This document shows, one piece after another, positions 37,188 through 47,955 of a stretch of DNA of 64,000 nt. The position numbers and the translations under genes are program-made. Origin of the DNA: Albidovulum sp. bin36 (GTDB taxonomy: Bacteria > Pseudomonadota > Alphaproteobacteria > Rhodobacterales > Rhodobacteraceae). Within the stretch, counting starts at the first letter, position 1, and each line of letters opens with the position of its first letter. Under the pieces are notes generated by a model. It was not told where the DNA came from and did no database searches. It worked only from the letters and a program-made list of their open reading frames with translations. The stretch is from the NCBI GenBank assembly GCA_002238565.1, contig MPMP01000001.1, positions 62,001-126,000 of the forward strand, in the 5' to 3' direction.

Positions 37188-37979
37188 ATGAACTCGGTTT
37201 CCGTTGCGGTGGAAAACCTTTCCTGGGGTCCTTCAGGCGGGCGCTTTCCAATTCTCAGAAACGTTAGTTTCAAGGTTGACGCCGGTAAAATGCTCGCTGT
37301 CGCCGGACCCAACGGCGCGGGCAAATCGACGCTGCTACGGATTTTGTATAGGTACCGCCGCCCGTTAACGGGTAAAGTTTGGCTTGGTGACGACGACCTT
37401 TGGAGTCTGGCGCCTAGGCAGGCCGCCTTGCGAGTTGCCGCGGTGCCGCAGGAAGTCCCTTCGGGATTTTCGATGACCGCCCGTGAAATCGTTGCTTTGG
37501 GCAGGACTCCTCATCGAAACGGCCTGTCCAGCCGGAGCGATGCGGATGCCGCCGCCGTTGACCGAGCGATGGCTAAAATAGGCGTGGATAAATTCGCCGG
37601 AAAAAAATTCGAGTCCCTGTCCGGCGGCGAACGCCAGTCGGTGATGATCGCGCGTGCGCTGGCTCAGGATCCCGCAGTGCTGGTGCTGGACGAGCCGACC
37701 AGCCATCTCGACATACGGAGGCAGCTTGAAATCCTGACATTGCTTCGGGATGCCGGACCGACGGTCATATGCTCTTTGCACGATCTATCGCACGCCGCTG
37801 AATTCGCCGACGAGCTGCTCCTGCTTTCGAACGGTGAGATGTTGGCATCGGGACCAATTGCGGAAACGCTTTCGGAAGGGCTGATTGAATCGGCTTTTCG
37901 CGTCTCCGCCCGAATCGAGCATGTCGCAGAACGAAAGATATTCGCCTTTGGACTACTGCAGCCAATGGAACTAAAATGA
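37188..37979 (+). CDS. btuD: ABC transporter ATP-binding protein, cobalamin-type importer (BtuD-like)
   Basis: The 263-residue ATPase has Walker A 'GPNGAGKSTLLRIL', the ABC signature 'LSGGERQSVMIARAL', Walker B 'AVLVLDEPTSHLDI' and the H-loop 'CSLHDLSHAAEF'. It belongs to the FecE/BtuD class that powers uptake of B12, haem or siderophores. Control by the upstream B12 riboswitch points to cobalamin or a corrinoid. The stop overlaps the binding-protein gene start (ATGA). The ATG has only a weak ribosome-binding site. Confidence 0.88.
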   Translation: MNSVSVAVENLSWGPSGGRFPILRNVSFKVDAGKMLAVAGPNGAGKSTLLRILYRYRRPLTGKVWLGDDDLWSLAPRQAALRVAAVPQEVPSGFSMTAREIVALGRTPHRNGLSSRSDADAAAVDRAMAKIGVDKFAGKKFESLSGGERQSVMIARALAQDPAVLVLDEPTSHLDIRRQLEILTLLRDAGPTVICSLHDLSHAAEFADELLLLSNGEMLASGPIAETLSEGLIESAFRVSARIEHVAERKIFAFGLLQPMELK

Positions 37980-38923
37980 AACATGCCGCTATTTCAATGC
38001 TTTGCGCTATCATCTCCTGCCCTGCGGCCGCTTTCCCGGTATCGGTGGAGTCGTGCGGACGAGCCGTGTCGTTTGACCTGCCTCCGTCTCGAGCCGTTTC
38101 AAGCGATGTGAATCTTACCGAGACCATGCTCGCGCTGGGACTGGCGGACCGCATGGTAGGCTATACTCGAATTTCGGAGCAGCGCATGGTCGACCCGGAA
38201 TTTCAGGCAGATCTAAGAGGACTTGAATCGCTCTCGCCCGGCTATCCGACACGGGAACTGCTGCTTGGGGCGAGCGCCGACTTTCTTTTCTCGGGCTGGA
38301 ACTACGGCCTGAGGCTCGGAGGCGAAGTTACGCCCGATTCGCTAAAGCCGCTGGGCATCAAGGTCTACGAATTAACGGAATCCTGCATCCATGTCGGCGG
38401 CAAGCCGAAAGCAAGCATCGACGACTTTTTCAACGATATTCGCAATTTAGGAATAATTTTTAACGTCTCCGAACGCGCGGATGCCCTGATTGATCGTTTT
38501 CGTTCCGAATTAGGCTCGATAAAGGCGATGATTCCACCAGATGGTTCGCCGGTCAAAGTCTTCGTCTACGATAGCGGCGAGAATTCGCCGCTTACTGCCG
38601 GTCGATACGCGATGCCGACAGCCTTGATCGAGGCGGCCGGCGGCGAAAATGTGATGGGCGACATTGAAAAAAGCTGGGCTGCGGTCTCGTGGGAGGAAGC
38701 CGTCGCGCGCAATCCCCAAATAATCGTAATCGTGAACTACGGCAGCGTCTCGGCGGAAGAGAAACGCCAATTTATCCTGTCTCATCCTGCGTTTGCAAAT
38801 GTCGACGCAGTTGTCAACGACCGTTTTATTGTTCTCGATTACGGCGACGCGACGCCCGGCCCGCGCAACATTGGCGCCGTTCGAAGATTGGCGGAAGGAT
38901 TCTGGGCAAAGTCAAACCGATAG
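37976..38923 (+). CDS. btuF: Periplasmic substrate-binding protein, cobalamin-type importer (BtuF-like)
   Basis: The 315-residue protein begins with a signal peptide (about residues 1-19, cleaved after PAAAF) and has a BtuF/FecB-like class III binding fold: 'SSDVNLTETMLALGLADRMVGYT' at about 42-64, 'ESLSPGYPTRELLLGASAD', and 'WAAVSWEEAVARNPQIIVIVNYG'. It should deliver cobalamin to the permease in the inner membrane. It overlaps the ATPase gene by four bases and is followed 42 bases later by the permease. Confidence 0.87.
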   Translation: MKHAAISMLCAIISCPAAAFPVSVESCGRAVSFDLPPSRAVSSDVNLTETMLALGLADRMVGYTRISEQRMVDPEFQADLRGLESLSPGYPTRELLLGASADFLFSGWNYGLRLGGEVTPDSLKPLGIKVYELTESCIHVGGKPKASIDDFFNDIRNLGIIFNVSERADALIDRFRSELGSIKAMIPPDGSPVKVFVYDSGENSPLTAGRYAMPTALIEAAGGENVMGDIEKSWAAVSWEEAVARNPQIIVIVNYGSVSAEEKRQFILSHPAFANVDAVVNDRFIVLDYGDATPGPRNIGAVRRLAEGFWAKSNR

Positions 38924-38965
38924 CAGCGCTATCAATTTCCATCTAGCAGGAATTCGAATCGATTC

Positions 38966-40006
38966 ATGGCCCTCGATGCAAGAAGCCGGAACAAAGTCGT
39001 CTTGCAAGCCTTGTTTCCGCTATTGATCCTGGTTCTTATTCTGGCCTCTGCATTCGCTGCGATCGGCATTGGCGCGGTTTCCATTCCGTTGGCGACGGTA
39101 TTTGACATACTCGCGCACAAAGTCGCGCCAGCGCGTATCGAGTCCTACTGGGCGCCGGGGCAGGAAGCCATTGTCTGGCAAATTCGGCTGCCGCGCGCAA
39201 TTCTTGCCGCTACCGTGGGCGCAGGTTTGGCGGTCGTCGGCGCAGTGCTGCAATCCGTTACGAGAAACGAGCTTGCGGACCCGCACCTGCTTGGAATTTC
39301 ATCAGGAGGCGCATTCGGCGCAATTCTAGCGCTGCTCCACACCGGGCGCTTCCTAGGTACATTGACCGTGCCATTCCTAGCTTTCCTGGGAGCTCTGGCG
39401 GCCACATTCATTGTAGTCGCGATTTCCCGGTTCACTAGGTCGTCCAGCGCCGCCCGATTCGTCCTCGCGGGAGTCGCCGTGTCGTTCATAATTTTAGCGT
39501 GCGCGAACATGCTGATTTTTTGGGGCGATCCTCGCGCGACTCATACGGTTGTTTTCTGGATGCTCGGAGGATTCGGACGGGCGGAGTGGCAGCAATGCTT
39601 CTATCCCGTCCTCGTGCTAATTCCTTGCGGTTCCTGGCTGTGGGTCAAATCGGGAGAGCTAGACGCCATGACGATAGGCGATGAAACCGCCTCGACAATG
39701 GGAATAACCGCCGAACGATTCCGTCTTGCGGTTTTCACCGCGTGCGCTTTGGTGACAGGCGTCATGGTGGCTTTTTCCGGGCTCATAGGATTCGTCGGCT
39801 TGATGATTCCCCACGTCGCGAGATTCATTCTCGGCGGCAGCAATTCGCGAGTTGTCCCGCTATCCGCGATGCTCGGAGCTATTTTCCTAATTTGGGCCGA
39901 TACCGCGTCGAGAACATTTTTCGCTCCCGAAGAAATTCCCGTCGGCATCGTTACCGGCCTCTTCGGCGGCATATTCTTCGTTTGGCTTTTAGTTAGGGCA
40001 AGGTGA
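38966..40006 (+). CDS. btuC: FecCD/BtuC-family permease, cobalamin-type importer
   Basis: The 346-residue protein has about ten hydrophobic segments and the FecCD signatures 'IVWQIRLPRAILAATVGAGLAVVGAVLQSVTRNELADPHLLGISSG' (about 68-113, very conserved) and 'ALVTGVMVAFSGLIGFVGLMIPH'. It forms the channel of the importer with the upstream ATPase and binding protein. The gene order ATPase-binding protein-permease is unusual but complete. It is convergent with the ribonucleotide reductase gene. Confidence 0.9.
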   Translation: MALDARSRNKVVLQALFPLLILVLILASAFAAIGIGAVSIPLATVFDILAHKVAPARIESYWAPGQEAIVWQIRLPRAILAATVGAGLAVVGAVLQSVTRNELADPHLLGISSGGAFGAILALLHTGRFLGTLTVPFLAFLGALAATFIVVAISRFTRSSSAARFVLAGVAVSFIILACANMLIFWGDPRATHTVVFWMLGGFGRAEWQQCFYPVLVLIPCGSWLWVKSGELDAMTIGDETASTMGITAERFRLAVFTACALVTGVMVAFSGLIGFVGLMIPHVARFILGGSNSRVVPLSAMLGAIFLIWADTASRTFFAPEEIPVGIVTGLFGGIFFVWLLVRAR

Positions 40007-40110
40007 TTCGATGGAGAGAAATGACTGCATTTGGCCTGCTAGTTCGTTTCAAAGCCCGACCGAACCCGAACGGTATCGCGCCGCAGCCCGCATTCCCGGC
40101 GAAATTCAAA

Positions 40111-43100
40111 TCAGCCGCAACCCGTCGAAGCGGCGCAGGTCGTGCAAAAAAGGCAGGTTCCACTGCGCACAAGAGTGAAATTTCCGCATTCGCTGCAGGC
40201 ATCGCCTTCGAACCCCTTCACTTTCGCGCTTCCCGCTTCGTTTTTGAGCAAGGAGAGTTCGCCGGAAACGGAGTCTCCAACCGACGATTCTTCGTGCGAA
40301 ATCGGGTCGTCGATCATCGGGTTGCCGCCGAATACAAGCTCAGCTTCCGCAACCGGCGAATTCTTGCGATCAGCACCCAAGCGGCGGTGACTACCGTTCG
40401 AAACATTTGCCGGCATGCGATTGCGGAAGTATCCCCTGGATCCCATGTACATGACGGTATCGCGAACAATATTCTTATCGTGTCCGCCGTCTTCTTCCGG
40501 ATCAATGTGATGCTCGCCATGTCCAAGGTCCGTGATCATGTCGCCTTGGGGCACGACATGCGCGAGGTCCGTGCGGTCAAGATAGCTAACCGCCAGTTCG
40601 CGAAAGATGTAGTCTAGGATCGACGACGCGTTTTTAATCGAATCGTTGCCTTGAACGAATCCGGAGGGCTCGAATTTCGTGAATGTAAAGGATTCCACGA
40701 GCACGTCCAATGGAACGCCGTACTGCAGGCCCAAGGATATCGCGATGGCGAAATTATTCATCATCGCCCGAAAACCCGCACCCTCCTTGTGCATGTCGAT
40801 AAAGATCTCGCCGAGCGATCCGTCCTCGTATTCGCCGGTTCGGAGATAGACTTTGTGCCCGCCTACGACGGCCTTCTGCGTATAGCCCTTGCGGCGGGTG
40901 GGAAGATTTCGCCTCTGCGCCAAATTGTCTTTGGACAAAGCCGGCGCGTAATGCTCCTTCCAGCTTCCATTGGCTTTTGCCGGAGGCTGCTCGGCGGTTT
41001 CGACTAGCTCGTCGTCCTCGTCTATGCCGTCGTACAGCATCGAAGCCAGCGGCTGGCTCAGCTTCGAACCGTCTCTATAGAGAGCGATAGCCTTTACGCC
41101 GAGACTCCAGGAAAGTTCGTATGCCTTCTTGCATTCTTCGACGGAAGCGGAATTCGGCATGTTAACCGTTTTTGAAATAGCTCCGGAAATGAATCCCTGG
41201 GCTGCGGCCATCATTCGAATATGGCTATCCACGCTCAAGCATCTCGTCCCTGTCCTGCCGCAAGTGCTGGCGCAATCGAAAACGTGCAAATGCTCATCCA
41301 AAAGATGCGGCGCGCCTTCCAGCGTCATCGTTCCGCAGGCGTACTGGTTTCCGGCTTCAATCTGATCGTTCGAAAAGCCTAGGCTCGCCAACATATCGAA
41401 ATCCGGGTGCGACATCTCTTCCTTGCCGAAGCCGAGAGCGGACTTGCAGAATTCATAGCCTAGATTCGACGGATTGAAGACAAATCTAATGTCAAAGGCG
41501 GAATCCAGTTTGCTTGCGACTTTTTCAATCGCGTCTTTTGTAAAGCCCCGCTCTTTAAGAAGCTTGTGATTAACGCCCGGCGCGTTTTCAAGCTCGCCGC
41601 GTCCGACCGCGTAGGTCACGATATCGCGAATTTGAAGTTTGGAATAACCGAGTGCTTCCAGAGCCGCGGGAACCGATCTATTGATTATTTTGAAATAACC
41701 GCCTCCCGCCAGCGTTTTGAACTTCACGAGCGAGAAATCCGGCTCGATTCCGGTCGTGTCGCAGTCCATGACGAGCGCGATAGTGCCTGTCGGCGCAATT
41801 ACGGTCGTCTGCGCGTTTCGGAAGCCGTGCTTTTCTCCGAGCTCCAGCGCCTCGTCCCAAACTCTTCTCGCCAATTCTACAAGTTCGGTGTCGGGGCAGT
41901 CGTCCGCGACCAGCGGCACCGGCGGCACGGAAAGCGCTTCGTACCCGCGCGTCTCGCCGAAGGCGGCGCGCCGGTGATTGCGAATAACCCTAAGCATGGA
42001 CTCCGCGTTTTTCCCGTATCCCTCGAATGCGCCTAGCTCGCGCGCCATTTCGGCCGAGGTTGCATACGCGGTTCCGCACAAAATCGACGTCAAGGCGCCG
42101 CATACGGCGCGACCCTGATCGCTATCGTAGCCAATTCCCATGTTCATCAGGAGCCCGCCGACGTTGGCGTAGCCGAGGCCGAGCGTCCGAAAGCGGTGCG
42201 ACAGCCGGGCGATCTCCTTCGACGGGAATTGCGCCATCAGCACCGAGATTTCCAGGGCGATGGTCAGCAATCGCGTCACATGCCTGAAGTCTTCCTTGAG
42301 GAATTCTCCGTTTTCGTAAAAGGACAGCAAATTGACAGATGCCAAATTGCAGGCCGTGTTGTCTAGGAACATATATTCCGAACACGGATTCGAAGCGCGA
42401 ATCGAACCGTCGCCTGGGCATGTGTGCCAGGAATTTATCGTGTCGTGATATTGGATGCCAGGATCGGCGCTCGCCCAAGCCGCGTGCCCGATGTCTTCCC
42501 AAAGCTCTTTAGCGTCGACCACTCTAGCGACGGAGCCGTCTGTTCTCCGCAGAAGCTTCCAAGGCTTGCCGTTTTTGACCGCCGTTAAAAACTTGTCGGT
42601 AACGCGCACCGAATTGTTTGAATTCTGCCCGGAAACTGTCGCGTACGCTTCCGACCTCCAGTCGGTGTCGTAGGTTTCAAACTCCAGGGACGTGTAGCCT
42701 TGTCGCGCATATTGAAGGCAGCGGCCAATGAATGACTCCGGGACCATGGCGGAGCGAGCATCCTTGATCGCGGATTTCAGAGGCCGGTTCTGGGTCGGGT
42801 CGCAGGCGTTCAGCCGCGAGCCTTCCCATGAATTAACCGCCTTGAAAATTTTATTCAGCATTGTTTCGATCGACCGGGAACCGGCTACCAGAGCCGCGAC
42901 CTTTTGCTCCTCTCGAACCTTCCAAGAAATAAATTCTTCGATGTCCGGGTGGTCCATGTCGCAAATCACCATCTTGGCCGCGCGCCTTGTCGTGCCGCCC
43001 GATTTTATCGCGCCCGCCGCTCGGTCGCCGATTCGCAGGAAACTCATCATTCCGCTCGAACGTCCTCCGCTGGACAGCGGTTCGTTCTCGCCTCGTAAAT

Positions 43101-43809
43101 TGGAAAAATTCGTTCCGGTTCCGGATCCGTATTTGAACAGCCGCGCCTCTCGGACCCAAAGATCCATAATGCCGCCGTCATTAACTAGATCGTCGCACAC
43201 CGAAAGGATGAAGCAGGCATGCGGCTGGGGCCGTTCGTAGGCGCTGCTCGACATCTGCAAATTCCCGGTTCGGTAGTCGACGTAGGAGTGGCCCTGCCCC
43301 GGCCCGTTGATCCCATAGGCCCAGTGCAATCCGGTGTTGAACCATTGCGGCGAGTTCGGAGCCGCCTTCTGCGTCGCTAGAATGAAACGGCATTCGTCGA
43401 AAAATGATCGAGCATCCTCGTCGGAGTCGAAGTAGCCGCCCTTCCAGCCCCAATAGGTCCAAGTGCCCGCCAGCCGGTCGAACACCTGCTTCGCCGATGA
43501 TTCGCCGCCATATCGCCGATCCTCCGGAAGGTCCCGAAGAGCCTCTTCGTCGGGCTCGGAGCGCCGGAGAAACCCGGGCACGCCCTTCTCGGGGACTTTT
43601 CGAAGCTTCGCCGCCACTCCCGCCTTCCGGAAGTACTTTTGCGCCAGCACGTCAACGGCGACCTGGCTCCACAGCCGAGGCATTTCGATACCCGATAGAC
43701 TGAATACGACCGAGCCGTCTGTTCCTCGAATTTCCGAATCTGTCGCGACGAAATCGATTCCGCTATACGGGTCTGATCCCGCCTTCGTATACCTACGCGA
43801 AATCTTCAT
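40111..43809 (-). CDS. nrdJ: Vitamin B12-dependent (class II) ribonucleotide reductase
   Basis: The protein is about 1232 residues, the size of the large NrdJ type. It has the substrate-site and radical-cysteine features ('[13 protein letters not shown]', '[22 protein letters not shown]', '[14 protein letters not shown]'), and the C-terminal zinc-ribbon-like '[21 protein letters not shown]'. It reduces ribonucleotides using adenosylcobalamin, with or without oxygen. ATG 43809 has GGAGGGG six bases before it and is preferred over the in-frame GTG at 43824. It is convergent with the B12 importer and makes B12 supply essential if no other reductase exists. Confidence 0.96.
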   Translation of the reverse strand: MKISRRYTKAGSDPYSGIDFVATDSEIRGTDGSVVFSLSGIEMPRLWSQVAVDVLAQKYFRKAGVAAKLRKVPEKGVPGFLRRSEPDEEALRDLPEDRRYGGESSAKQVFDRLAGTWTYWGWKGGYFDSDEDARSFFDECRFILATQKAAPNSPQWFNTGLHWAYGINGPGQGHSYVDYRTGNLQMSSSAYERPQPHACFILSVCDDLVNDGGIMDLWVREARLFKYGSGTGTNFSNLRGENEPLSSGGRSSGMMSFLRIGDRAAGAIKSGGTTRRAAKMVICDMDHPDIEEFISWKVREEQKVAALVAGSRSIETMLNKIFKAVNSWEGSRLNACDPTQNRPLKSAIKDARSAMVPESFIGRCLQYARQGYTSLEFETYDTDWRSEAYATVSGQNSNNSVRVTDKFLTAVKNGKPWKLLRRTDGSVARVVDAKELWEDIGHAAWASADPGIQYHDTINSWHTCPGDGSIRASNPCSEYMFLDNTACNLASVNLLSFYENGEFLKEDFRHVTRLLTIALEISVLMAQFPSKEIARLSHRFRTLGLGYANVGGLLMNMGIGYDSDQGRAVCGALTSILCGTAYATSAEMARELGAFEGYGKNAESMLRVIRNHRRAAFGETRGYEALSVPPVPLVADDCPDTELVELARRVWDEALELGEKHGFRNAQTTVIAPTGTIALVMDCDTTGIEPDFSLVKFKTLAGGGYFKIINRSVPAALEALGYSKLQIRDIVTYAVGRGELENAPGVNHKLLKERGFTKDAIEKVASKLDSAFDIRFVFNPSNLGYEFCKSALGFGKEEMSHPDFDMLASLGFSNDQIEAGNQYACGTMTLEGAPHLLDEHLHVFDCASTCGRTGTRCLSVDSHIRMMAAAQGFISGAISKTVNMPNSASVEECKKAYELSWSLGVKAIALYRDGSKLSQPLASMLYDGIDEDDELVETAEQPPAKANGSWKEHYAPALSKDNLAQRRNLPTRRKGYTQKAVVGGHKVYLRTGEYEDGSLGEIFIDMHKEGAGFRAMMNNFAIAISLGLQYGVPLDVLVESFTFTKFEPSGFVQGNDSIKNASSILDYIFRELAVSYLDRTDLAHVVPQGDMITDLGHGEHHIDPEEDGGHDKNIVRDTVMYMGSRGYFRNRMPANVSNGSHRRLGADRKNSPVAEAELVFGGNPMIDDPISHEESSVGDSVSGELSLLKNEAGSAKVKGFEGDACSECGNFTLVRSGTCLFCTTCAASTGCG

Positions 43810-43909
43810 GCTCGACCCCTCCACAATTCCGACGAGCTCGCGTCGGTATTGTCCGATTGATTCCGCTTCGGCGATTCCACATGTCGCGGCTTGTCGAAGC
43901 GAAGCCCCC

Positions 43910-43938
43910 TAAATAAAGCGTTTGCAGATTTTTGTCAA
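43910..43938 (-). promoter_or_regulatory. Promoter of nrdJ
   Basis: On the minus strand TTGACA (43938-43933) and TATTTA (43915-43910) are 17 bases apart, about 100 bases upstream of the nrdJ start. No B12 riboswitch or NrdR-box was found in this leader. Confidence 0.6.
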
Positions 43939-44336
43939 CAAAAAATAGCATTTTGTCCCCATTGATCAAGCCCCAATTTTCGGAGCTGCTCGCCCGATAT
44001 TCGCACCGTTAACTCATCCGAGCGGCGTTAAAATCCAGGTTGGCTTTTGCCTGCAAACCCTTGAGAATTTTAATTCGTCGCCATCCGCGCGGCGAGCGCT
44101 TCGCAAGATTGCCGCGCTGTAGATTTCAAGCGCCCGCATGCCGGATTTCATGCAAGCAACCGAATCGGAAATTTTTTAAAATTTAATTTTTGCAAAAAAT
44201 GGCGATCGCAGCGAAGGTCGGTAGCCGCTCCCGCGTCCGATTCGCGGAAATCCGCCGCCGGCGTGCAGCCGCCGAGAATGCCCGCGGATTTGCTGCGACC
44301 GCGTCAATGTCCGCGTGCCACGCTACTGCCGGAATA
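43939..44336. other. Intergenic stretch without a recognised gene
   Basis: About 400 bases between the nrdJ promoter and tRNA-Pro. It includes an AT-rich patch at about 44170-44200. No coding or RNA gene was recognised. Confidence 0.4.
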
Positions 44337-44413
44337 TGGTCGGGGCGATTGGATTTGAACCAACGACCTGCGGTTCCCAAAACCGCCGCGCTACCAAGCT
44401 GCGCCACGCCCCG
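44337..44413 (-). tRNA. tRNA-Pro (anticodon TGG)
   Basis: The minus strand folds as a complete cloverleaf: acceptor CGGGGCG pairing with CGCCCCG, anticodon stem GCGGT/ACCGC around loop TTTGGGA (anticodon TGG), T-arm GTTGGTTCAAATCCAAT, discriminator A and encoded CCA. It reads CCN proline codons. It lies 48 bases behind the DUF192 gene, in the cold-shock/DUF192/tRNA-Pro order I associate with other alphaproteobacteria. Confidence 0.95.
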
Positions 44414-44460
44414 CCAAACTTTGCGGCCATCGCTACACTGTCATATCGCCCATACGCGAC

Positions 44461-44967
44461 TTATTGGCAAACCCATAATGCCTTCGACTGCGGCAATCCC
44501 GGGTGCCTCATCTCAGATCCGGCGCCCAGACCCAGCTGTTCCGCCACGCCGCCGTTGATTTCGAGCACCGCGACAATATCGTCGCCTCCTCGAATCGAGG
44601 CGAGGCTGCCGGGCTTCGCATTCGGATGTACGTGGCGTATTTCGCCCGATTCACTTACAAAAACGATGTCCAGCGGGATAAAGGTGTTCTTCATCCAAAT
44701 GCTAACCGGACCCGGCTTCTCGAAAAGAAGCAGCATTCCGCTTTGAGACGGCAGGCTATCGCGGTACATGAGCCCGCGGCTCCTTTGCTCCGGAGTGTCC
44801 GCGACCTCGACGCGAAACCGCGCAGACCCCCAATCGCCTCGTACATCCGCGACTCCGGCAGCGCATGCGCCCAAAACGGGCGACACGGGCCAAATCGCGA
44901 AGAATGCGGCTACGGCGAAGAACGTCGCCCTGGCAATAGGACCGGCAATTCGATGCTTTCGCGGCAC
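44461..44967 (-). CDS. DUF192 secreted protein
   Basis: From GTG 44967, two bases after the cold-shock gene stop, the 168-residue product has an N-terminal signal peptide (about residues 8-31) and the DUF192 domain: 'RFRVEVADTPEQRSRGLMYRD', 'GMLLLFEKPGPVSIWMKNTFIPLDIVFV' (about 90-117) and 'DDIVAVLEINGGVAEQLGLGAG'. The function of the family is unknown. The frame is open further upstream through the cold-shock gene, but the longer version would lack the signal peptide at its N-terminus. Confidence 0.88.
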   Translation of the reverse strand: MPRKHRIAGPIARATFFAVAAFFAIWPVSPVLGACAAGVADVRGDWGSARFRVEVADTPEQRSRGLMYRDSLPSQSGMLLLFEKPGPVSIWMKNTFIPLDIVFVSESGEIRHVHPNAKPGSLASIRGGDDIVAVLEINGGVAEQLGLGAGSEMRHPGLPQSKALWVCQ

Positions 44968-44968
44968 T

Positions 44969-45490
44969 CTATTCCATTTCCGAAATTGCGGCCTCCCAAT
45001 TCCGGATTTCCGCGGCCATCTTTCCGCGCGGCCCTTCGACCACGCGTATGCAAAACGCTTCGCCGGACTGCAAGTCCGAAAACCCGCTTTGCCGCACCGT
45101 TTCCATATGCACGAAAATGTCTTCGGGATCGCCAAAAACATTTGCAAATCCGAATCCGCGAAGCTTGTCGAACCACTTGATCCGCGCAGGCTCGAGAGGC
45201 GCGTCAATCGTTGCCGCATCCGAGAAATCGATTGCTCGCACGCTGTCCGCGATCGGTGCGTCGGCAGGCGGCGTAATCGACAGAACCTCCGTCGCCTGAA
45301 TTCCCCTGGGAGTTTGCTGCGTAAAGATTTCCACGACGGCCCCCTCCGTAACGGAGCCTTGACCGAAATTTCTGAGAACGTTGGCGTGCAGCAAAATGTC
45401 GGGGCCGACATCGTCCGTGACTACGAATCCAAAGCCCTTCGTCGCGTTGAACCATTTTACGCGACCCGTTATCTTGTCCTGATGATCCAC
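44969..45490 (-). CDS. Two-domain cold-shock protein
   Basis: The product is about 173 residues with two cold-shock domains: the first, 'GRVKWFNATKGFGFVVTDD', and the second, 'ARIKWFDKLRGFGFANVFG', each with RNP1 (KGFGFV, RGFGFA) and RNP2-like motifs ('DILLHANVL', 'DIFVHMETV'). It should bind single-stranded RNA or DNA. GTG 45490 has GGAG eight bases upstream; a TTG at 45523 is also in frame. The gene is immediately upstream of and likely coupled to DUF192. Confidence 0.93.
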   Translation of the reverse strand: MDHQDKITGRVKWFNATKGFGFVVTDDVGPDILLHANVLRNFGQGSVTEGAVVEIFTQQTPRGIQATEVLSITPPADAPIADSVRAIDFSDAATIDAPLEPARIKWFDKLRGFGFANVFGDPEDIFVHMETVRQSGFSDLQSGEAFCIRVVEGPRGKMAAEIRNWEAAISEME

Positions 45491-45901
45491 TTTTTCAACT
45501 CCAACCCGCCTGGAATCAGCCAAGCGAATATTTTACAGGCATTGTTAACATCTTTGTCTCCTAATTTTATAAATAATACAAGAAAAATCGTATTCTCGAA
45601 AATCATTCGGCCAATTTGAGGACTTTTTGCTCCATCCCGTCGGAAGACTGGAAATCCGATTAACGCGCCGCGAGTTTTTCACGGCGGGTTCCCCCATGGC
45701 CGGTTGGAAGAGCGGCATGGGTTTCCGACTTGCGCCGCCGATTCGACGCGAAGAGCGAACCGGAATTTTTTCGGTCCGAAAGGCGCGTAATTCGTCGATC
45801 GCCGACTCCGCGCGCCGGCGAGACCGCAACGCTTCGGTATTGAAGAAATCCGTCCTATATCTTAAATGAAAGGCGACTGGGAAATTTGCGTGGTGCCAAA
45901 A

Positions 45902-46723
45902 ATGCCTACTCATCTGTTGGAAGGCAAGCGCGGCCTGATCATGGGCGTAGCCAATAACAAGTCCATTGCCTGGGGCATCGCCAAAGCCTGCGCCGACCAC
46001 GGCGCCGAGCTTGCGATTTCCTATCAGGGAGAAGCTTTCAAAAAGCGGGTCGAGCCGCTCGCGAAGTCGCTCGGCAACGCATCGGTCATGGAATGCGACG
46101 TAAGCAGCGAATCATCCATTGACAACTTGTTCGAAGAACTTGGCTCAAGGTGGGGGCGCCTCGATTTTCTTGTCCACGCGATCGGTTTTTCGGACAAGAG
46201 CGAACTGCGCGGCCGGTACGTCGAGACGTCTCGCGCTAATTTCCAAATGTCCATGGACATTTCGGTTTATTCTTTCACGGCCGTCGCCCGCCGCGCGGAA
46301 AAACTCATGACCGACGGTGGCTCCCTGCTCACGCTTACATACTACGGAGCCGAAAAAGTCATGCCGCACTACAATGTCATGGGAGTGGCGAAGGCGGCGC
46401 TGGAAGCGTCGATCATGTATCTCGCCGCCGACCTGGGAGGCGGCGGAATCAGGGTGAACGCGATTTCCGCCGGCACAATCAAGACGCTGGCAGCGTCGGG
46501 AATTGGCGATTTCCGCTACATAATGAAATGGAATGAGCTCAATTCCCCTCTCCAGCGAAACGTAGATCAGGACGAGGTGGGCCGAGCGGCCGTGTTTCTA
46601 CTTTCAAGCCTCGGTTCCGGGGTTACGGGAGAAGTTGTGCATGTCGATGCAGGCTACCACGTCGTCGGCATGAAGCGACCCGATGCACCGGATATCGACG
46701 CAGTTAGCGGACGAAAGACATGA
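45902..46723 (+). CDS. fabI: Enoyl-[acyl-carrier-protein] reductase (NADH)
   Basis: The protein is about 273 residues with the FabI-type SDR features: '[19 protein letters not shown]' (cofactor site), '[18 protein letters not shown]', and the catalytic Tyr-Lys in '[22 protein letters not shown]'. It catalyses the last reduction of fatty-acid elongation. The frame also allows a start at ATG 45866; neither has a strong ribosome-binding site. The gene lies just upstream of gpt, sharing an ATGA overlap. Confidence 0.95.
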   Translation: MPTHLLEGKRGLIMGVANNKSIAWGIAKACADHGAELAISYQGEAFKKRVEPLAKSLGNASVMECDVSSESSIDNLFEELGSRWGRLDFLVHAIGFSDKSELRGRYVETSRANFQMSMDISVYSFTAVARRAEKLMTDGGSLLTLTYYGAEKVMPHYNVMGVAKAALEASIMYLAADLGGGGIRVNAISAGTIKTLAASGIGDFRYIMKWNELNSPLQRNVDQDEVGRAAVFLLSSLGSGVTGEVVHVDAGYHVVGMKRPDAPDIDAVSGRKT

Positions 46724-47223
46724 GCGAAGGCGAAGAATTCGAAAAGAGCTTTTTGGTCAGCTGGGATCAGCTGCACCGCGATGCGAGAGCCCTTGCCTGG
46801 CACCTCGACAACAAGAACTCCGCCGGGTACGATTGGCGCGCGCTTGTCGCGATCGCTCGCGGCGGCATGGCGCCCGCGATGATTATCGCAAGAGAACTGG
46901 ACATTCGGACAGTCGACACGATTTCGGTCAAATCCTACGACCATCAAAGTCGGACCGAAGCAGAAATATTGAAATACCCCGACAAGACCGTCGTCGGCGA
47001 CGGCGAAGGCATTCTAATCATCGACGATTTGGTCGACACCGGGAAAACTCTCGAGGTCGTCCGCAGTCTTTTTCCATCGGCGCATTATGCGACGATTTAC
47101 GCCAAGCCCATGGGCCGTCCGCAAGTCGATACCTACATCACGGAAGTCAGCCAGGACACTTGGATATTTTTTCCGTGGGACACGGGCCTCAAATATGTAA
47201 AGCCCGTCAGGATGGCATCTTGA
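46720..47223 (+). CDS. gpt: Xanthine-guanine phosphoribosyltransferase
   Basis: The 167-residue protein matches Gpt: the PRPP-binding motif '[17 protein letters not shown]' at about residue 103, '[20 protein letters not shown]' near the N-terminus, and '[11 protein letters not shown]'. It salvages xanthine and guanine to XMP and GMP, complementing the guaA gene in this window. ATG overlaps the fabI stop. Confidence 0.93.
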   Translation: MSEGEEFEKSFLVSWDQLHRDARALAWHLDNKNSAGYDWRALVAIARGGMAPAMIIARELDIRTVDTISVKSYDHQSRTEAEILKYPDKTVVGDGEGILIIDDLVDTGKTLEVVRSLFPSAHYATIYAKPMGRPQVDTYITEVSQDTWIFFPWDTGLKYVKPVRMAS

Positions 47224-47407
47224 TAGCTTGATCGCCGCGATTGAAAATTGGCTTGCGGCGCCGGCCCGGCAGCGATATCGAGCGTCTTTCAGCTGATTTC
47301 AGGGCGGAGAAGCCAATAGAGCGAACTCAATACGGCGACAAGGAAGCTCCTCCCCTCGCCTTCGAACCGTTTTGACCTGGGCAAGGCACGAGGGCCGGAT
47401 GCAACTA

Positions 47408-47605
47408 TCAAGAGGATTGTCCTTTCGCGAAAATTTCCGGCTCTCGACAAACTCCGAAAGCCTCGAGCTTTTCGCCTTCCGCGGTGCCGAAATTGGCTCC
47501 GAATCGCGCGTTCCATGCGTCTTCGCCGCGATAATCCCGAAAAGTCGCATGAATTTTGTCGCCTTGACGGATTTGAACCGAAATCAATTTGACTGCAATT
47601 TCCAT
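47408..47605 (-). CDS. Small hypothetical protein
   Basis: A 65-codon frame with plausible amino acid composition and codon use like the neighbours (MEIAVKLISVQIRQGDKIHA at the start). It is divergent to the cupin gene, and its ribosome-binding site is weak. I do not recognise a family. It may be a chance frame in a 440-base gap between gpt and the cupin gene. Confidence 0.3.
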   Translation of the reverse strand: MEIAVKLISVQIRQGDKIHATFRDYRGEDAWNARFGANFGTAEGEKLEAFGVCREPEIFAKGQSS

Positions 47606-47661
47606 CTCGCTAAATTAAGATGCATGCCCCTGCGCTTCCGCATTAAAAAGAGGCGGCGACA

Positions 47662-47955
47662 ATGAAAGACCGACCGGCTATGGCCACGCAAACCGTAATG
47701 ATTAAAAACGAGCGAGTCCGAGTTTCCGAATGGAGATTCTCGGACGGCGCCGAAACCGGCCATCACAGGCACGAGTACGATTATATCGTAGTTCCGATGA
47801 CGACCGGCGATTTGAAGATGGTTGAAAACGACGGCAGCGAAAACATTGCGTCGCTCGCGAAAGGGCGGCCGTATTTCAGAAGCAAGGGGGTTGAGCACAA
47901 TGTGATAAACGCCTCCGGAGGCGATTTCGCGTTTATCGAGATCGAACTCCTGTAA
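47662..47955 (+). CDS. Small cupin-domain protein
   Basis: The 97-residue protein has a single cupin barrel: 'ETGHHRHEYDYIVVPMTTGDL' gives the first metal-binding motif with two His and a Glu/Asp, and 'GVEHNVINASGGDFAFIEIE' the second, with one more His. It may bind a metal and a small ligand; the role is unknown. It stands alone, 5' to the acyl-CoA ligase by 210 bases. Confidence 0.75.
   Translation: MKDRPAMATQTVMIKNERVRVSEWRFSDGAETGHHRHEYDYIVVPMTTGDLKMVENDGSENIASLAKGRPYFRSKGVEHNVINASGGDFAFIEIELL

Noticed and set aside
44461-45411. Single 316-codon protein covering DUF192 and the cold-shock region
   Set aside because: The upstream half is an off-frame read of the cold-shock gene; DUF192 with its own signal peptide starts at GTG 44967.
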